Below, in pieces: positions 17,623 through 27,795 of a DNA stretch of 64,000 nt. Source of the stretch: Paenibacillus sp. HB172176. Lineage in GTDB: Bacteria; Bacillota; Bacilli; Paenibacillales; Paenibacillaceae. The translations under genes and the position numbers were made by a program. Where the stretch lies: assembly GCF_011947265.1 (NCBI RefSeq), contig NZ_JAATHD010000007.1, positions 1 to 64,000 of the forward strand, in the 5' to 3' direction. The notes under the pieces are model-generated. The model saw nothing but the letters and a program-made list of their open reading frames with translations, had not been told where the DNA came from and ran no database searches. Numbering within the stretch: position 1 is the first letter of the stretch; every line of letters starts with the position of its first letter.

Positions 17623-18486
17623 ATGGAAAATCATTCGAATCGCAACAAGGATCTTCCGAATCCTAATGATAGGCAAGAAAGCGAAGATTATGACCCGTAT
17701 GCGGACGAGGAGTGGGACTTTGAAGCGGAAGCGGAAGTGGACGAGGATGACGGAGATTCATCGGCGAGCCGAGGGAAATGGATAAGGAATACGATTATAA
17801 TCCTGCTTGTAGCCGCTCTTGTCGGAAATATATTGGCATTCTGGCCGCAAATCTACAATATGAGGACGCTGCCCCTCTTGTTCCATTCCGAGAAATTATC
17901 CAGCCAGGCTGATATCCAAGGCTATAAAGAAGCCGTTGTCTTAGTCAGCACGGACAAAGGCAAAGGCACGGGATTTCATATGAATGACGGCTACATTGTG
18001 ACTAACAATCATGTGATCGAAGATGCCGACTATATGATAGTGAAATTCCCGGAGCAAGATCAGAGTTATAAAGCAGAGCTGTCGGGTAGTGATTCCGAGC
18101 TGGATATCGCCATACTGAAGGTGGATATCGGAGATCAACGGCTGCCGTTTATGGAAATGGAGCGGAGCAACACGCCATCATGGGAGCCTGATGAACCTAT
18201 CTACGTGATTGGAAATCCGCTTTATTTCACGCAAATCGCTATTGAAGGCACTATCATCGGTTTGGTCCCGATTCGAGGTCGTCAGACGCCGGTCTTGGCT
18301 CTTGATGCTCCGGTCTATAGCGGCAATAGCGGCTCTCCCGTCATTAACGAGTATGGTAAAGTCATTGCCGTTGTATACGCCACTGCCAATATCGAGCATG
18401 GAGACCAAAGGATAGAGGCCGGCTTGGCCATACCGATTGCCGACATGGAAACTCTGCTTCGAGCTTCGATGCCGGGAGTAGAATAG
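17623..18486 (+). CDS. Membrane-anchored trypsin-like serine protease
   Basis: A 287-residue HtrA-like protease without a PDZ domain. A strongly acidic cytoplasmic segment (residues about 15-50) precedes one transmembrane helix (TIIIILLVAALVGNILAFW-like, about 55-75). The extracytoplasmic domain carries the triad: His in VTNNHVIEDA, Asp in SELDIAILKV and Ser in SGNSGSPV. The ATG at 17623 has GGAGGG six bases upstream; an ATG two codons earlier is too close. It is divergent from the YwqB/SNF2 pair. A role in envelope protein quality control or signalling is likely. Confidence 0.88.
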   Translation: MENHSNRNKDLPNPNDRQESEDYDPYADEEWDFEAEAEVDEDDGDSSASRGKWIRNTIIILLVAALVGNILAFWPQIYNMRTLPLLFHSEKLSSQADIQGYKEAVVLVSTDKGKGTGFHMNDGYIVTNNHVIEDADYMIVKFPEQDQSYKAELSGSDSELDIAILKVDIGDQRLPFMEMERSNTPSWEPDEPIYVIGNPLYFTQIAIEGTIIGLVPIRGRQTPVLALDAPVYSGNSGSPVINEYGKVIAVVYATANIEHGDQRIEAGLAIPIADMETLLRASMPGVE

Positions 18487-18522
18487 TTTGGAGAACGTGG
18501 CGGGACGTTTCCTCATTTATAT

Positions 18523-21500
18523 TCAATAAATAAGAGGGAAATAGATCGTAATTCGGGTTCCCTCTCCTTGTTGGCTTTCAATATGAAAGGAGCTTCCCTC
18601 CATGTTTTTCAACCGTTCTTGAATGTTGTGCAGTCCGATGCCATCGCTGGAATGCTGATTCAAGACTCTAGCCAAATCATCCTCTGACATCCCCACGCCG
18701 GTGTCGTTTACTTCCATTTTTATTTTTTCATGATCCAGATGGATCGAAAGCGTGATTTCGCCGCCTTCGTTCTTTTTTGCAATTCCGTGCAATACTGCAT
18801 TTTCAACCAGCGGCTCGATAATCAGGGGGAGGACTTGGCAAGCATATAATTGTTCATCAATGTCTGTGTTCATCTTCAGCCGATTGCCGTACCTGGCCCG
18901 TTCAATAGCTATGTAGGCTTCGATCAAGTCCATCTCCTGTTGAAGGGAAATCATGTCCCGCGTAGAATCCAATGTGAATATAATGCGCAAGTATTGGCTG
19001 AAGCTATTCAGCAATTCCGCCGCTTTTTCACTGTTTGTTTCATACAGGGAAGCGATCGCGTTTAGGGCGTTGAACACAAAATGAGGTCGGATTTGTGATT
19101 GTCGATAAGCCATCTCGTTTCGTACGGCATTGATATACGACTGCTTCATCCACAGCAACGTTTGGACGCGCGCTTTCAGTTCTCCCGAATCGAACGGTTT
19201 GTTAATAAAGTCGTTTCCTCCAACAGCCAAACCCGCCGCTACATCTTCGGGACGGTTTCGCACGGAGACGAACAGAATCGGCATTTCCAGTAAAGAGTGC
19301 GTTTCTCTGATCCTGCGACAGACCTCATAACCGGACAACCGGGGCAACATTACATCCAACAGCACGATATCGGGTTTGTATTCGTCAATAAAGTGAAAAG
19401 CTTCTTCTCCGCTGAAGGCTTCCCGCACTTCGTAGCCTTCGGCTTGCAACAAGGAAGCCAGCACTTCCACGTTGATCGCTTCATCATCAACAATGAGCAC
19501 TTTGGAACGCGCTTTAGCTCTGTCGGGTTCGGCGGGAGGTGCTGCATTGTCTTCTTCTGTAATGGCTGTTTTAAATGCCGCTTCTTCATATTCAGCGGAG
19601 TCGCGCACATTCTGAGCGGAAAAGGCAGGGAAGATCAAGCGAAAACGCGTGCCCTTATTCACTTCCGAGTGATCCAGCGACAGCTCCCCGCCCATCAGCT
19701 CCATGAGTTCTTTGCAAATCGACAGTCCGAGCCCCAAACCTCTACTGCCCAGGTCTCCTGTGCCTTGTACGTACGGTTGAAAGATATGCTTTTGTTCCTG
19801 GAGAGGGATCCCCCCTCCCGTGTCCTCGATATATACTCTGATCTTCTCATTATGCCGTTCGCTGGTCATGCGGATGGAACCATGCAATGTGTTTTTTATA
19901 CTGTTGTTGACCAGATTCGAGAGCACCTGGAACACTCGATTCTCATCTGCCGCAATATGATGTGCTTGTTCGCCAATGTGAATGATGAATTGATTCCCTT
20001 TCCTCAGCAAGGAATGATGAAAAATAGCAGAAATCGCATTCGCGACGGTTTGGAGATTGACCTTTCCCGTCACAATCCGCAGGCGGCCTTCTTTAATCCG
20101 CGCCAGATCCAGAATATCATTGATCAGGTTCACGGATCGGTAAGAAGTAGCATGTATGAATTCCAACTGGTGTTCTACTTCCGGCGCAAGCTTGTTTTGC
20201 TTGTTCTTGAGCAGAGCTTCCGAGATGCTGATCACGCCGTGCAGCGGGGTCATTAATTCATGCGAGGTGCGGAACAGAAAGTCATCCTTCATTTCATCGA
20301 CTTTCATTAATTGCATCTTCTGCCTGTTCAATGTCAAATAAGACTGGAAATGGTTGTATGCTAACAGCAGCGCGATCCATAAAGCCAGAAGCAATGTCGT
20401 CGTCCAGGCAAAGGAATCGTTGTTTTTGATGCTCAAATAGTAAAAAGTCGAATCCGTAACCAATAGAGCTACGATTTGAAGAATGATGACGGCCATGCGC
20501 ATTTGATTTTTGCTTAATGTACCGAAAATGCCCCGATATTCCAGAATCAGCGCGACGAGCCACATGGCCACAAAAAACACGCCTACGAGCGGCATAAAAA
20601 GGGGGAAGGCTAAAAAGTAAAGATGAGCGGGAAGTATTAAAATACTCACAACGTATCCGCCATAGAGAAAAATGGGGATAGACAGTAATTTGCTGTATTT
20701 CAAGTCGCGAAATAAGGTCAGGAAGTAACTCGCGGCGAGCGGAACAATGGAGCATATCATGATGCTCGTCACCTTTAAATATAGAAAGAAACTGACATGG
20801 GGCAAGGCTTGCATGACGATCTGTTCGCCCAGTAAAGAAATCATGATAGCATAAACAAGGAACGCCGCGCCTGCATAAGCATACATCGTGTCCCGGCGAA
20901 GCATCCAATATATCGTCAAATAGTAGATGCCAAAAATGAAAAACAACGCCGTAGCTGCCGTTTCCAGCATGATATTCCGCTTGGTGTTGATCAAAATGTC
21001 CTCTGCGTACCCCAGATAGATCGGTCGGCCGATGCCGCTGGAGATATATTCATAGTTCGCCGATTGGATCACAATTTCAAGGGAATCTTGACCAGCGGTG
21101 AAGAATGCCTGCATCGGAATGTTCTTCGGTTGATACGCCTCCCTGGAAGCGCCTAAACGTCCGGAAGTCAAAACCTCCTTGCCATTAACAAAGACTTTGG
21201 ATGCATCCCGAATGGCCATCACTTTGATACCCAATTGTTCATTCGCGGGAACGTGAGTCACTTTTAAACGATAGGTGGCGTATCCAAAAGAGCTTTTATT
21301 GCCGGATTCGTCGACAGAATGCCAGCCTCTCGGCACATACAAATACTCCCGGCTCAATGATGGATGCAGGGAGAAATCCTGCGGCTCATACAAGTGATTC
21401 GGATAAAACTCCCATTCTCCATTTAACGAAAGGATGCCATCTTCCCCCAAGTCCCATTCCTTTAAGTCCACGAGGCCATGTTCCGCTTGAGGCTGAAGCG

Positions 21501-21606
21501 ATTCATTCATACTCAGAAACAGATAAATCCCGAATATGACAAATATTCCGATTATCAGTCCATAATAATAGTTTCGTATTACATGTTTGAATCGTTCGTA
21601 AATCAA
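18523..21606 (-). CDS. 7TM hybrid sensor kinase with second LytS-type kinase
   Basis: A 1027-residue membrane sensor. Order: one N-terminal helix, an extracellular 7TMR-DISM sensor domain (about 40-205), seven transmembrane helices (about 210-425), HisKA with His449 in SHELMTPLHG, an HATPase domain with DTGGGIP and GLGLGLSICKEL, a receiver domain with phospho-acceptor Asp751 in VLLDVMLP, then a LytS-type kinase (QIRPHFVFNALNAI, His842) with its own HATPase domain (NDTGVGM, GIGLHNIQERL). The start is a TTG at 21606 behind GGGGAG. No separate response regulator gene is adjacent. It may sense an envelope or sugar signal. Confidence 0.88.
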   Translation of the reverse strand: MIYERFKHVIRNYYYGLIIGIFVIFGIYLFLSMNESLQPQAEHGLVDLKEWDLGEDGILSLNGEWEFYPNHLYEPQDFSLHPSLSREYLYVPRGWHSVDESGNKSSFGYATYRLKVTHVPANEQLGIKVMAIRDASKVFVNGKEVLTSGRLGASREAYQPKNIPMQAFFTAGQDSLEIVIQSANYEYISSGIGRPIYLGYAEDILINTKRNIMLETAATALFFIFGIYYLTIYWMLRRDTMYAYAGAAFLVYAIMISLLGEQIVMQALPHVSFFLYLKVTSIMICSIVPLAASYFLTLFRDLKYSKLLSIPIFLYGGYVVSILILPAHLYFLAFPLFMPLVGVFFVAMWLVALILEYRGIFGTLSKNQMRMAVIILQIVALLVTDSTFYYLSIKNNDSFAWTTTLLLALWIALLLAYNHFQSYLTLNRQKMQLMKVDEMKDDFLFRTSHELMTPLHGVISISEALLKNKQNKLAPEVEHQLEFIHATSYRSVNLINDILDLARIKEGRLRIVTGKVNLQTVANAISAIFHHSLLRKGNQFIIHIGEQAHHIAADENRVFQVLSNLVNNSIKNTLHGSIRMTSERHNEKIRVYIEDTGGGIPLQEQKHIFQPYVQGTGDLGSRGLGLGLSICKELMELMGGELSLDHSEVNKGTRFRLIFPAFSAQNVRDSAEYEEAAFKTAITEEDNAAPPAEPDRAKARSKVLIVDDEAINVEVLASLLQAEGYEVREAFSGEEAFHFIDEYKPDIVLLDVMLPRLSGYEVCRRIRETHSLLEMPILFVSVRNRPEDVAAGLAVGGNDFINKPFDSGELKARVQTLLWMKQSYINAVRNEMAYRQSQIRPHFVFNALNAIASLYETNSEKAAELLNSFSQYLRIIFTLDSTRDMISLQQEMDLIEAYIAIERARYGNRLKMNTDIDEQLYACQVLPLIIEPLVENAVLHGIAKKNEGGEITLSIHLDHEKIKMEVNDTGVGMSEDDLARVLNQHSSDGIGLHNIQERLKNMEGSSFHIESQQGEGTRITIYFPLIY

Positions 21607-21935
21607 AAGACCCACTCCCCTGCCATTCAATCCATTAACGACAAGAATACATGATAAACAGCATTTGGTAAATTGAGAGATGAGATTTGACACATAGGCT
21701 GTTCGAAGTCAGAAGGGGCAGCACCTTTCTTGCAGAGGTGACTTTTTTTTGCAAAGCAAGGGTTGCAAAGTGAGGTATTGTAGACGTGTAATTCCAGTCT
21801 GAGAGCGCAATTCCATGAGAAAAGGGGCGTCAGTTAAAAAATGTGGGTATAAAAAAATGTGCTACTTGATCAATGTGGAATCATTCCCAATAATTAGAGA
21901 TGGCTGCAGCCAAATGGAAGTGTGAGGGGGTACAA
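21607..21935. promoter_or_regulatory. Control region of first ABC sugar operon
   Basis: This 329-bp region contains no gene. Near the permease start there is a direct repeat AAAAAATGTG at 21836-21845 and 21852-21861 (16-bp spacing) and a palindrome GGAATCATTCC around 21877-21888. Such direct repeats could bind the AraC-type regulator encoded downstream. A short CACCT/AGGTG hairpin followed by T8 lies at about 21722-21750. All roles are inferred. Confidence 0.4.
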
Positions 21936-22838
21936 ATGACTATTAACAAACGAAGATTGAAGCATAATGTTCCTTTATTCATTATGTTTATACCGATTAT
22001 CGTGTACTTCGCCATTTTCAAATACGCTCCGATGGCCGGTCTCATAATCGCTTTCAAAAATTATAATTTCACCGACGGCATTTGGGGAAGCGCATGGGTA
22101 GGGCTGGACAATTTCAAGCTGTTATTCACGAATCCGAATATGGTGAATATTTTGCGAAACACGCTGGTGCTTAGCATTCTGCAGCTTGTCATTGGTTTCC
22201 CGTTTCCCATTATCGTCGCGCTTATGATCAATGAAGTAAGAAGCAACTGGTTTAAGAAGAGTGTACAGACGGCGGTTTTCCTTCCGCATTTTCTCAACTG
22301 GGTTATTGTCGGGGGTATCATTATAACGATCTTCGCGCAAGAGAATGGAATCATTAATTATTTCGTGAAATTATTGTTCGGAGACAGTTTCCCGTTCCTG
22401 TACAGGGCAGGATCCTGGATGACGATCTTCATTGGTTCCGGCATTTGGAAAGGCGCAGGCTGGGGGGCAATTATTTATTTGGCCGCGCTTTCTGCGGTGG
22501 ATCAGTCCTTGTACGAAGCTGCCGGCCTGGACGGGGCCAACCGCTTGAAGCAAATTTGGCATGTATCGCTTCCAGCGATTCAACCTGTTATCTTCATTAT
22601 TCTGATCTTATCCATCGGGAACATTATGGAAGTTGGCTTCGACCAGGTGTATGTTCTGCAGAACGCTGTCGTATCCAATATTTCGGAGGTTATTTCCACC
22701 TGGAACTATAAGGTGGGAATTAATGGCGGGCGATTCAGCCTAGCGACCGCGCTCGGCTTCTTCGAATCCTTGGTCGGTCTGATCCTCGTGCTTGCGGCCA
22801 ACGGGATCGCACGAAGATTTAACAATGGATTATGGTAG
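21936..22838 (+). CDS. ABC sugar transporter permease, LplB type
   Basis: A 300-residue integral membrane protein with six hydrophobic helices. IIVYFAIFKYAPMAGLIIAFKNYN opens the protein as in LplB. EAAGLDGANRLKQIWHVSLP is the cytoplasmic EAA loop that docks onto the ATPase. The ATG at 21936 follows GAGGGGG. It is the first gene of an operon with the second permease (22852) and binding lipoprotein (23764). No ATPase is encoded, so a shared MsmX-type ATPase is presumably used. Substrates of this family are complex oligosaccharides. Confidence 0.92.
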   Translation: MTINKRRLKHNVPLFIMFIPIIVYFAIFKYAPMAGLIIAFKNYNFTDGIWGSAWVGLDNFKLLFTNPNMVNILRNTLVLSILQLVIGFPFPIIVALMINEVRSNWFKKSVQTAVFLPHFLNWVIVGGIIITIFAQENGIINYFVKLLFGDSFPFLYRAGSWMTIFIGSGIWKGAGWGAIIYLAALSAVDQSLYEAAGLDGANRLKQIWHVSLPAIQPVIFIILILSIGNIMEVGFDQVYVLQNAVVSNISEVISTWNYKVGINGGRFSLATALGFFESLVGLILVLAANGIARRFNNGLW

Positions 22839-22851
22839 GGGGGTATGGAGC

Positions 22852-23727
22852 TTGAGAGATTCTCTTGCAGATAAGATATTAATTAACGTGAATAGCATCC
22901 TGCTCATTCTCTTTGCAGCCAGTTGTATTCTACCGCTGATCCATCTCTTCGCGCTGTCCTTCAGCGAGCAGTCGGCTATTTTCTCTGGCAAGGTAGGTTT
23001 GTGGCCCGTTGGATTCACGAGTCAGGCTTATGACAAGCTGCTGGACGGTACAAGAATTATATCTGCGTTGAAAAACAGTATTGTGATTACGTTAGTAGGC
23101 GTGATCCTCAACCTGATCTTTACCATTATATGCGCCTATCCCTTATCGCGAGGTTATATGTATGGCAGACGTTTCTTTACCTTGGCGATTGTGTTCACGA
23201 TGCTGTTCTCAGGCGGATTAATTCCGGGCTACTTGCTGGTCAAATCACTGGGACTCATTGATACATACGGGGCCATCTGGCTCCCGGGTCTCGTAAGCGT
23301 GTATAACATGCTCGTTATGCGCACGTTCTTCACGAATATCCCCGAAGAGCTGGTAGAATCAGCCCGAATGGACGGCGGGGGAGAATGGACGATATTGTGG
23401 CGCATCTTTCTGCCGCTATCCATTCCTGTTATTGTTGCGCTCGGGTTGTTCTACGGGGTTGGTCATTGGAATTCCTTCTTCAACATGCTTATCTTCATTA
23501 ACTCGGCCGATAAGCAGAATTTGGCTGTCATGGTACAGCAGATGATTCAAAGTCAATCCATTCTTCAAGAAATCGGGAATTTATCTCCTGAGGACTTCAA
23601 ATCGATTACACCGGAATCGATAAAGTCGGCCGGCATCATTGTCATGATCATACCGATGCTGATTGTCTACCCATTCCTGCAAAAGTATTTTATCAAGGGA
23701 ATGCTGATTGGCGCTATTAAGGGTTAG
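22852..23727 (+). CDS. ABC sugar transporter permease, YtcP/LplC type
   Basis: A 291-residue second permease of the CUT1-type importer. ILPLIHLFALSFSEQSA and the ESARMDGGGEWTILWRIFLP EAA loop are characteristic; it ends in KGMLIGAIKG as YtcP-type proteins do. The likely start is a TTG at 22852, which has GGGGGG eight bases upstream; no in-frame ATG is near a good site. It begins 13 bp after the first permease gene. It forms the membrane channel together with the LplB-type partner. Confidence 0.9.
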   Translation: MRDSLADKILINVNSILLILFAASCILPLIHLFALSFSEQSAIFSGKVGLWPVGFTSQAYDKLLDGTRIISALKNSIVITLVGVILNLIFTIICAYPLSRGYMYGRRFFTLAIVFTMLFSGGLIPGYLLVKSLGLIDTYGAIWLPGLVSVYNMLVMRTFFTNIPEELVESARMDGGGEWTILWRIFLPLSIPVIVALGLFYGVGHWNSFFNMLIFINSADKQNLAVMVQQMIQSQSILQEIGNLSPEDFKSITPESIKSAGIIVMIIPMLIVYPFLQKYFIKGMLIGAIKG

Positions 23728-23763
23728 TTAGATATGAAATAATAGAAATATAGGGAGGCACTC

Positions 23764-25365
23764 ATGTTGAATAATCGTCTTAAGAAATCATTTGTGGTGA
23801 TGCTTGGCTTGTTGCTCGCCGTTTCGCTCGTTCTTGCAGGATGCTCCAGCAATAATAATAATGACTCAAAGACAAGCGGGAATGATGCGGAAGCTCCTGC
23901 CAAACAATTAAAGCCAATAACGGTCACAATGTATGATCGCGGAAACATTCCGCCGGAAATTGGAACAGCCGAGAAAAATCTGTGGACGGATTGGGTTAAT
24001 GAAACCGTTAAGGTTGATTATGTCCCCGTTCCGCGCTGGGAATCGGTTCAGAAGCTTAATGCGTTGCTGGCAGCTGGAGATGGACCTGATTTAATTCTTG
24101 ATTATGATGGCGCTTTCCGCAATCAATTGTATCTGCAGAAGCAGATTATGCCGATTGACGATATGATCGAGCAGTATAGTGTGGATTATAAGAAGCTTCT
24201 TGATGAATTCCCCCTTCTAAGGCAATTGGGCACGAAGGCTGACGGCAAGCTGTATGAATTTGGGCGGCTGCTTGGTTATATCCCTGGCGCTTACCTGTTT
24301 ATTCGACAAGACCAGCTGGACAGCTTAGGAATGCAAGTTCCAGCAACTATGGAAGATGCTTACGAAGTGATGAAGGCTTTCGTCGACAAGAATCCGGACG
24401 CATATGGCACGAATTTAAGCGGATATGGCTGGATGGATACCGCTTTTCAGAACACTACATGGATTATTGATAATGGTGAAATGGTGCGGGATTGGGATCG
24501 AGTCGCGGCTGCAACCAGCTACAAGAAGAGGCTGTTCGACGGAGGTTTGGTCGATAAGGATTTCTTGACGGATAAGAATGGAGAGAAAGCGCTGCAGGAC
24601 TTCTTGCAGGGCAAGACGATGATGTTTGGTTATATGGGCAATGCCGTACAGGTGTACAACAATTACGAGATATTAAAGCAGAATAACCCGAATGCCAAGC
24701 TGGCCGTCATCGCATTGCCAAGCAGTGAATTTGGCCAGTTCAGCCCCTTCTTCAATGACCCGGTTCAAATGACAGGCGTCGTTAATGCCAAGGCGGATGA
24801 CCCGCAGTCCATTATGAAGTTTGTGGATTTAATGAGCAGCGAAGCAACAGCTCATACCTTAAAGTACGGTCTCGAAGGCGTCCATTATAAGCTGGAGGAT
24901 GGAAAGGAAGTCACGCTTGATCAGGAGAAGTATGAGAAGGAAGTAAGCTGGCTTGGCGACTTCCGTATGTTAGGCGCACAGCATATTATCAATGAATTCT
25001 CGAAGTATATGGATGATTTGGACCAATCCGATCCGTTCGACAAGGAAGTATACGATATGTTGAATCAAGCCTACCAGCTTTATATTAACAAGGATCGCCC
25101 ATTGCCTGAGGTGACCAAGTATATGCCTGGACTGCCGGAGGATATTCAGTTTATCGTGTCGAATGCCAGCGAACCAATCTCCGATCTATGGAGCAAGGCA
25201 ATTGTTGGAGGCGGCAAGGCTAACGTAGAGAAGGCTGTCGAGGATGCGAAATCGCTGTGGAGCAAATCCAATGGACAGAAGGTGGAGGACTTCTATGCCA
25301 ATTGGTACAAAGAGAATAAGGACACTTGGGTCTTCACCAAGGATATATACGATATGAATTTTTAA
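23764..25365 (+). CDS. Extracellular sugar-binding lipoprotein
   Basis: A 533-residue solute-binding protein. A Lys/Arg-rich start, hydrophobic stretch and lipobox LAGC (Cys27) give membrane anchoring, followed by an Asn/Ser-rich linker. The body resembles YtcQ/LipO-type family 1 binding proteins, with the characteristic C-terminal segment ending near FTKDIYDMNF. GGGAGG lies 5 nt before the ATG. It delivers an oligosaccharide to the two permeases encoded just upstream. It is followed by the AraC sensor gene. Confidence 0.92.
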   Translation: MLNNRLKKSFVVMLGLLLAVSLVLAGCSSNNNNDSKTSGNDAEAPAKQLKPITVTMYDRGNIPPEIGTAEKNLWTDWVNETVKVDYVPVPRWESVQKLNALLAAGDGPDLILDYDGAFRNQLYLQKQIMPIDDMIEQYSVDYKKLLDEFPLLRQLGTKADGKLYEFGRLLGYIPGAYLFIRQDQLDSLGMQVPATMEDAYEVMKAFVDKNPDAYGTNLSGYGWMDTAFQNTTWIIDNGEMVRDWDRVAAATSYKKRLFDGGLVDKDFLTDKNGEKALQDFLQGKTMMFGYMGNAVQVYNNYEILKQNNPNAKLAVIALPSSEFGQFSPFFNDPVQMTGVVNAKADDPQSIMKFVDLMSSEATAHTLKYGLEGVHYKLEDGKEVTLDQEKYEKEVSWLGDFRMLGAQHIINEFSKYMDDLDQSDPFDKEVYDMLNQAYQLYINKDRPLPEVTKYMPGLPEDIQFIVSNASEPISDLWSKAIVGGGKANVEKAVEDAKSLWSKSNGQKVEDFYANWYKENKDTWVFTKDIYDMNF

Positions 25366-25450
25366 GGAATGACGAGCTCCTGTCGGCAGTGCAATTTGAC
25401 TGCCGATAGGTTTGTTTTGTTCAACGCTTGTTTGGAGGAGAGTCGTACCT

Positions 25451-27688
25451 ATGAAATCGAGATCATGGTTTAATCGATGGCTTTTTACCTATCTGCCGAT
25501 TTTTTATTTGGTAGTCGGTTTTCTCATCTTCCTATTCTTCATGACGATTAGTCAAGTGTTGGAACGTCAGATGTTGAACACCAATGAGAATTATACGAAG
25601 TACGTGACACAGCAAATGGAGTCTTCCTTGCAAAATATTGAACAGTTGATGATTGGAGAAATCAATAATAACAAAGATGTGAAGAGATTCTTGTATGAGT
25701 TGAACGATGAAGAGGACGACAATCCCTATCTTATTGAAAGACGCTTATCCGAGAAGTTTAATACCTTCAAGATTGATTTCCCATTAATTGATTCTATATA
25801 CATGGTGCGCATATCTGACCTGAAGGTGTTAAGCACAAGCGCTTCGCTGCCCTTGGAAAGCTTTGGCGACAAGGTGTTTGTTGAACAATTGCAAGCAGGA
25901 GACATCTCTTATGAATGGACAGGCAGCAGACCTTATCAATTATTCTTCTCCAGTCAAACCTCTTATCCTGTCGTTTCCTTAGTCAAGAAGATTCCGCTGT
26001 TAGCCGATCCAAGCGGCTTTCTAGTGGTCAATGTGTCCACGAGCGCGATCAAGAAGATGGTTCAGGATATGAATACCCTTAATGTCAGCTATACGACAAT
26101 TTATGATCAGGAAGGCCATACCATTGTGGAGGCCGATGATGACGGGAGCGATGTTGTCTCGCATATTCATTCCGATTATACGAGCTGGGAAGTTAATAAT
26201 GGAATAAAGGGCAAATTCAATTATGGCATTGTCACGAATCTATATTATGGCTGGCTGACTTTGGGCATCTTCTCCATTCTGTTCGGAACGGTCATTATTA
26301 TCTATTTGTCCAGAAGATACACCTCTCCCATCGACAGCATGATGAGCGGTATTTCGCAATATATCAAATCGAAATCCGATGAATTGCCTGATATTCTTAA
26401 CGACAATCCGCGCTTTATGGATAAGGCGGTCAACCATCTCATTGAACTGGCCAATCAATATAGCGATGTAAATAAAGAGAATGTGCTGCATCGAAGGAAG
26501 CAGCTCTTCCTCGAGATGATCAGCGGCGAGCTTGGCATGGATGCGGAGCTAAGCGAGCTGCCAAATGCCTTGCACGCGAACTTAAGCGATTGTCCTATGT
26601 TCCTCATGGGTATTATTGAAATTGATAAGTATAGTGAATTCTGCAGCGCTTACAGCTCGGGCGACCAGTATCTTATCAAATATGTAATGTCTAATGTGAT
26701 GGAGGAGATTGCCGAATCCAGCGATGTTCATCTCTGGGCGGAGTGGCTGGATAATGGCAGATTGACGGTGCTGTTCCATCTGTCCGGTGAGCAAGAAATC
26801 CCTAATCGGAGAATGAGCGAGATATGCGATAAGATACGGCTGTGGATCAAAGACAATTTAGACTACTCTGTTTCTATCGGACTTGGTTCGGCAGTCCGAG
26901 AGTGGAAGGATATTTCGCAGTCCTTCAATGAAGCGGAGGAGGCTTTATCCTATAAGGCTTCAGTTGGAGGAAATCGAGTCATTCCTTATTGGGAGCTGGA
27001 GGGCAATGTGCTTGACGGCATGTTCGAGCAGCTTCAGCTCATCCGTGATATTGCGGAACTATTCAAGCATCGCAACACAGCGTGGAAGGACAGCTTCAAC
27101 CAGCTTATGGAGGTTGTTCAGGGCAAATATTATTTGCTTCAAGATATTACAAACCTGCTGAACTTTATGATTTTCCAAATATCCAAGGAGATGTCCGAGC
27201 TTCCCGCATCTTATCAGGGAATTTGGGAATGCACGGCGGCAGAGTTGAATCGTGAATTGAAAGCCTTCGACTCTATCGATGCCATACGAGACTCATTCAT
27301 GATTCATCTGGGATCAGCGACCGAGCAGATGGAGAGGCTGAGAATCGGCCGCAACAGTCAAGAGCTGATTCACGAGACAAGGGAATATATCGATCAGCAC
27401 TACAGTGATCCGGATTTATCCTTACAGTCGCTCAGTCATCAATTTCAAATCAATCAAAGCTATTTAAGCCGACTGTTTAAGGATGAATTCAGTGAGAATT
27501 TTGTAGATTACTTAACCCGGATACGTATATCGCAGGCCAAGCATCTATTAACGACGACAAATGATCTTATTCAGGATATCTCGCTGCAGGTCGGATACCT
27601 TCATTATTTTTCATTCAATCGGGTTTTCAAGAAGGTTGTCGGGGTTACGCCGGGCGAATACCGGAAGCAGTCAGGCGAGAAGGGATAG
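25451..27688 (+). CDS. Membrane-bound AraC-family sensor regulator
   Basis: A 745-residue one-component regulator. Helix 1 (about 15-35) and helix 2 (about 270-290) flank an extracellular Cache-like sensor region. A HAMP-like linker and central region follow, and the last about 100 residues are an AraC domain with SLSHQFQINQSYLSRLFKDE and DISLQVGYLHYFSFNRVFKK, ending in GVTPGEYRKQ. GGAGGAG precedes the ATG at 25451. This type usually senses the cognate sugar outside the cell and activates its own transporter operon, which fits its position directly after the binding protein. Confidence 0.9.
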   Translation: MKSRSWFNRWLFTYLPIFYLVVGFLIFLFFMTISQVLERQMLNTNENYTKYVTQQMESSLQNIEQLMIGEINNNKDVKRFLYELNDEEDDNPYLIERRLSEKFNTFKIDFPLIDSIYMVRISDLKVLSTSASLPLESFGDKVFVEQLQAGDISYEWTGSRPYQLFFSSQTSYPVVSLVKKIPLLADPSGFLVVNVSTSAIKKMVQDMNTLNVSYTTIYDQEGHTIVEADDDGSDVVSHIHSDYTSWEVNNGIKGKFNYGIVTNLYYGWLTLGIFSILFGTVIIIYLSRRYTSPIDSMMSGISQYIKSKSDELPDILNDNPRFMDKAVNHLIELANQYSDVNKENVLHRRKQLFLEMISGELGMDAELSELPNALHANLSDCPMFLMGIIEIDKYSEFCSAYSSGDQYLIKYVMSNVMEEIAESSDVHLWAEWLDNGRLTVLFHLSGEQEIPNRRMSEICDKIRLWIKDNLDYSVSIGLGSAVREWKDISQSFNEAEEALSYKASVGGNRVIPYWELEGNVLDGMFEQLQLIRDIAELFKHRNTAWKDSFNQLMEVVQGKYYLLQDITNLLNFMIFQISKEMSELPASYQGIWECTAAELNRELKAFDSIDAIRDSFMIHLGSATEQMERLRIGRNSQELIHETREYIDQHYSDPDLSLQSLSHQFQINQSYLSRLFKDEFSENFVDYLTRIRISQAKHLLTTTNDLIQDISLQVGYLHYFSFNRVFKKVVGVTPGEYRKQSGEKG

Positions 27689-27769
27689 AGCTATGCAATG
27701 CTCGAATGTCCGAATGTTTATCGAATGCTGCAGCTTGCCGACGAGAATACGCTGGTTCCACAATGTGAC

Positions 27770-27795
27770 AGGGCCATCCCGCGAAGGATGGCCCT
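27770..27795 (+). terminator. Hairpin after first sugar locus
   Basis: AGGGCCATCC (27770-27779) pairs perfectly with GGATGGCCCT (27786-27795), followed by TTATTCG. The stem resembles those at 2748 and 13120, but the conserved tail of those repeats is absent here. It probably separates the two sugar loci. Confidence 0.6.

Noticed and set aside
21722..21750. Short CACCT/AGGTG hairpin followed by T8
   Set aside because: The stem is only about five base pairs and no plus-strand gene ends just upstream, so I do not call it a terminator.
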